NCBI GenBank assembly: GCA_012729695.1
Contig: JAAYCP010000214.1
Location: forward strand, 1 to 32,689
Reading direction: 5' to 3'
Length of the DNA stretch: 32,689 nt
Origin: Actinomycetales bacterium
GTDB lineage: Bacteria; Actinomycetota; Actinomycetes; Actinomycetales; Dermatophilaceae
A program made the position numbers and the translations under genes. The notes beneath the pieces were generated by a model that saw only the letters and a list, made by a program, of their open reading frames with translations, was not told where the DNA came from and searched no databases. Below, piece after piece: positions 32,076 to 32,689 of the stretch. The stretch's first letter is position 1. Every line of letters starts with the position of its first letter.

Positions 32076-32689
32076 ATGCCTGCCGACCAGCCCACCATCC
32101 TCGCCACATCAGGTGGCTACCGGGCGCACGAGCGCCTTGCCCTGGCGTTCAGCCCCCTCTTCCACCACGCCGTCGAGCTCTCGGGGGTGCACGGCCGTCG
32201 TCCGAAGGTGACCTACATCGGCACCGCTGGCGGTGACCAGCGCCATGTCAACGCGATGATCCACGAGGCGGCCCGGGTGGCCGGGTTCGACATGACGTGC
32301 CTGGACCTGTTCCCCATGCCCAACATCGAGGACATTCCCGGTCATCTGCTCGAGCAGGACGTGATCTGGGTGCAGGGCGGCTCCGTCGCCAACCTGCTGG
32401 CGGTCTGGGAGGTCCACGGCCTGGCCGGTCCGCTGCGTGCTGCCTGGCGGAATGGCGTGGTGCTGTCCGGTGTCTCAGCCGGGTCGATCTGCTGGTTCGA
32501 AGGCGGCTGCACGGACTCGTTCGGTCCGCAGCTGCGGGCGGTCACCAACGGACTGGGCTTCCTGCCGTACGGCAACGGCGTGCACTACGACAGCGAGGAG
32601 CGGCGCCGCCCCACCATCCACGCGCTCGTGGCGGACCGCACCCTGGGCGAGACCCACTGCACCGACGACGGAGTAGGCCTCGTCTACCA
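32076..32689 (+). CDS. Peptidase E / S51-like protein (3' end cut by window)
   Basis: The first 204 codons of a class I glutamine amidotransferase-fold serine peptidase of the S51 family. Seen are ILATSGGYRAHERLALAF, VTYIGTAGGDQRHVNAMIHE, DVIWVQGGSVANLLAVWEVH, and the nucleophile elbow VVLSGVSAGSICWFEGG with the likely catalytic Ser in SAGS. GFLPYGNGVHYDSEERR supplies the His region. Family members cleave Asp-X dipeptides or process cyanophycin products; this one more resembles the Asp dipeptidase-like group but the substrate is not decided. The frame is open to the window edge, so the C terminus is missing. Confidence 0.9.
   Translation, partial: MPADQPTILATSGGYRAHERLALAFSPLFHHAVELSGVHGRRPKVTYIGTAGGDQRHVNAMIHEAARVAGFDMTCLDLFPMPNIEDIPGHLLEQDVIWVQGGSVANLLAVWEVHGLAGPLRAAWRNGVVLSGVSAGSICWFEGGCTDSFGPQLRAVTNGLGFLPYGNGVHYDSEERRRPTIHALVADRTLGETHCTDDGVGLVY

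Overview
The window is high-GC DNA from an actinobacterium, most likely in or near the Intrasporangiaceae (Janibacter/Ornithinimicrobium/Serinicoccus-like). This rests on base composition, GTG starts, the actinobacterial branched respiratory genes (qcrCAB with a diheme cytochrome c and a three-helix Rieske protein, plus ctaF), the two-lipoyl-domain SucB-type E2, and a gene order that I recall as matching M. tuberculosis Rv2191-Rv2216 and the S. coelicolor trpD-qcr-cta-pepA-lpd-sucB region. It looks like conserved chromosomal backbone. I see no insertion sequence, prophage, CRISPR array or RNA gene.

Layout. 1-3.7 kb: a DEDDh exonuclease/GIY-YIG fusion, a stand-alone Lrp/AsnC ligand-binding domain, and on the minus strand a degenerate receiver protein followed by trpD. 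3.7-9.1 kb (+): ctaE, qcrC-qcrA-qcrB, a DUF167 protein and a small zinc peptidase, closed by a perfect 18-bp hairpin. 9.2-12.2 kb (-): ctaC-ctaD-ctaF. 12.3-13.8 kb (+): a cysteine-desulfurase-like protein fused to a TusA domain. 13.9-17.7 kb (-): aat, adenosine kinase, an ErpA/IscA-type protein and a divergent glycerate kinase family member. 17.7-21.5 kb: nadA (+), then an M20 dipeptidase and a Xi-class GST (-). 21.6-23.6 kb: a DUF3043 membrane protein (+), gcvT and a 72-aa protein (-). 23.7-30.2 kb: pepA (+), a 134-aa protein (-), then lpd, the E2 gene and a TIGR01777 epimerase (+). 30.2-32.7 kb: a membrane Ser/Thr kinase (-) and the start of a peptidase E-like gene (+).

Together the genes form a respiratory core (bc1 plus aa3 oxidase), a 2-oxoacid dehydrogenase lipoyl branch (E2, E3, GcvT), and Fe-S or sulfur and NAD functions (ErpA, NadA, desulfurase-TusA).

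Two points stand out. First, the desulfurase-TusA fusion keeps its catalytic-cysteine loop and the TusA cysteine but has Ser at the PLP-lysine position, and contains no lysine anywhere in 510 residues. It cannot be a normal PLP cysteine desulfurase. Second, at least twelve genes have a TANNNT -10 element ending 6-8 nt before the start codon, which indicates widespread leaderless transcription and decides several start codons. Further items are a three-copy 10-bp repeat with an exact 16-bp period before aat, a perfect DnaA box between the last two genes, and an overlapping divergent promoter pair before lpd.
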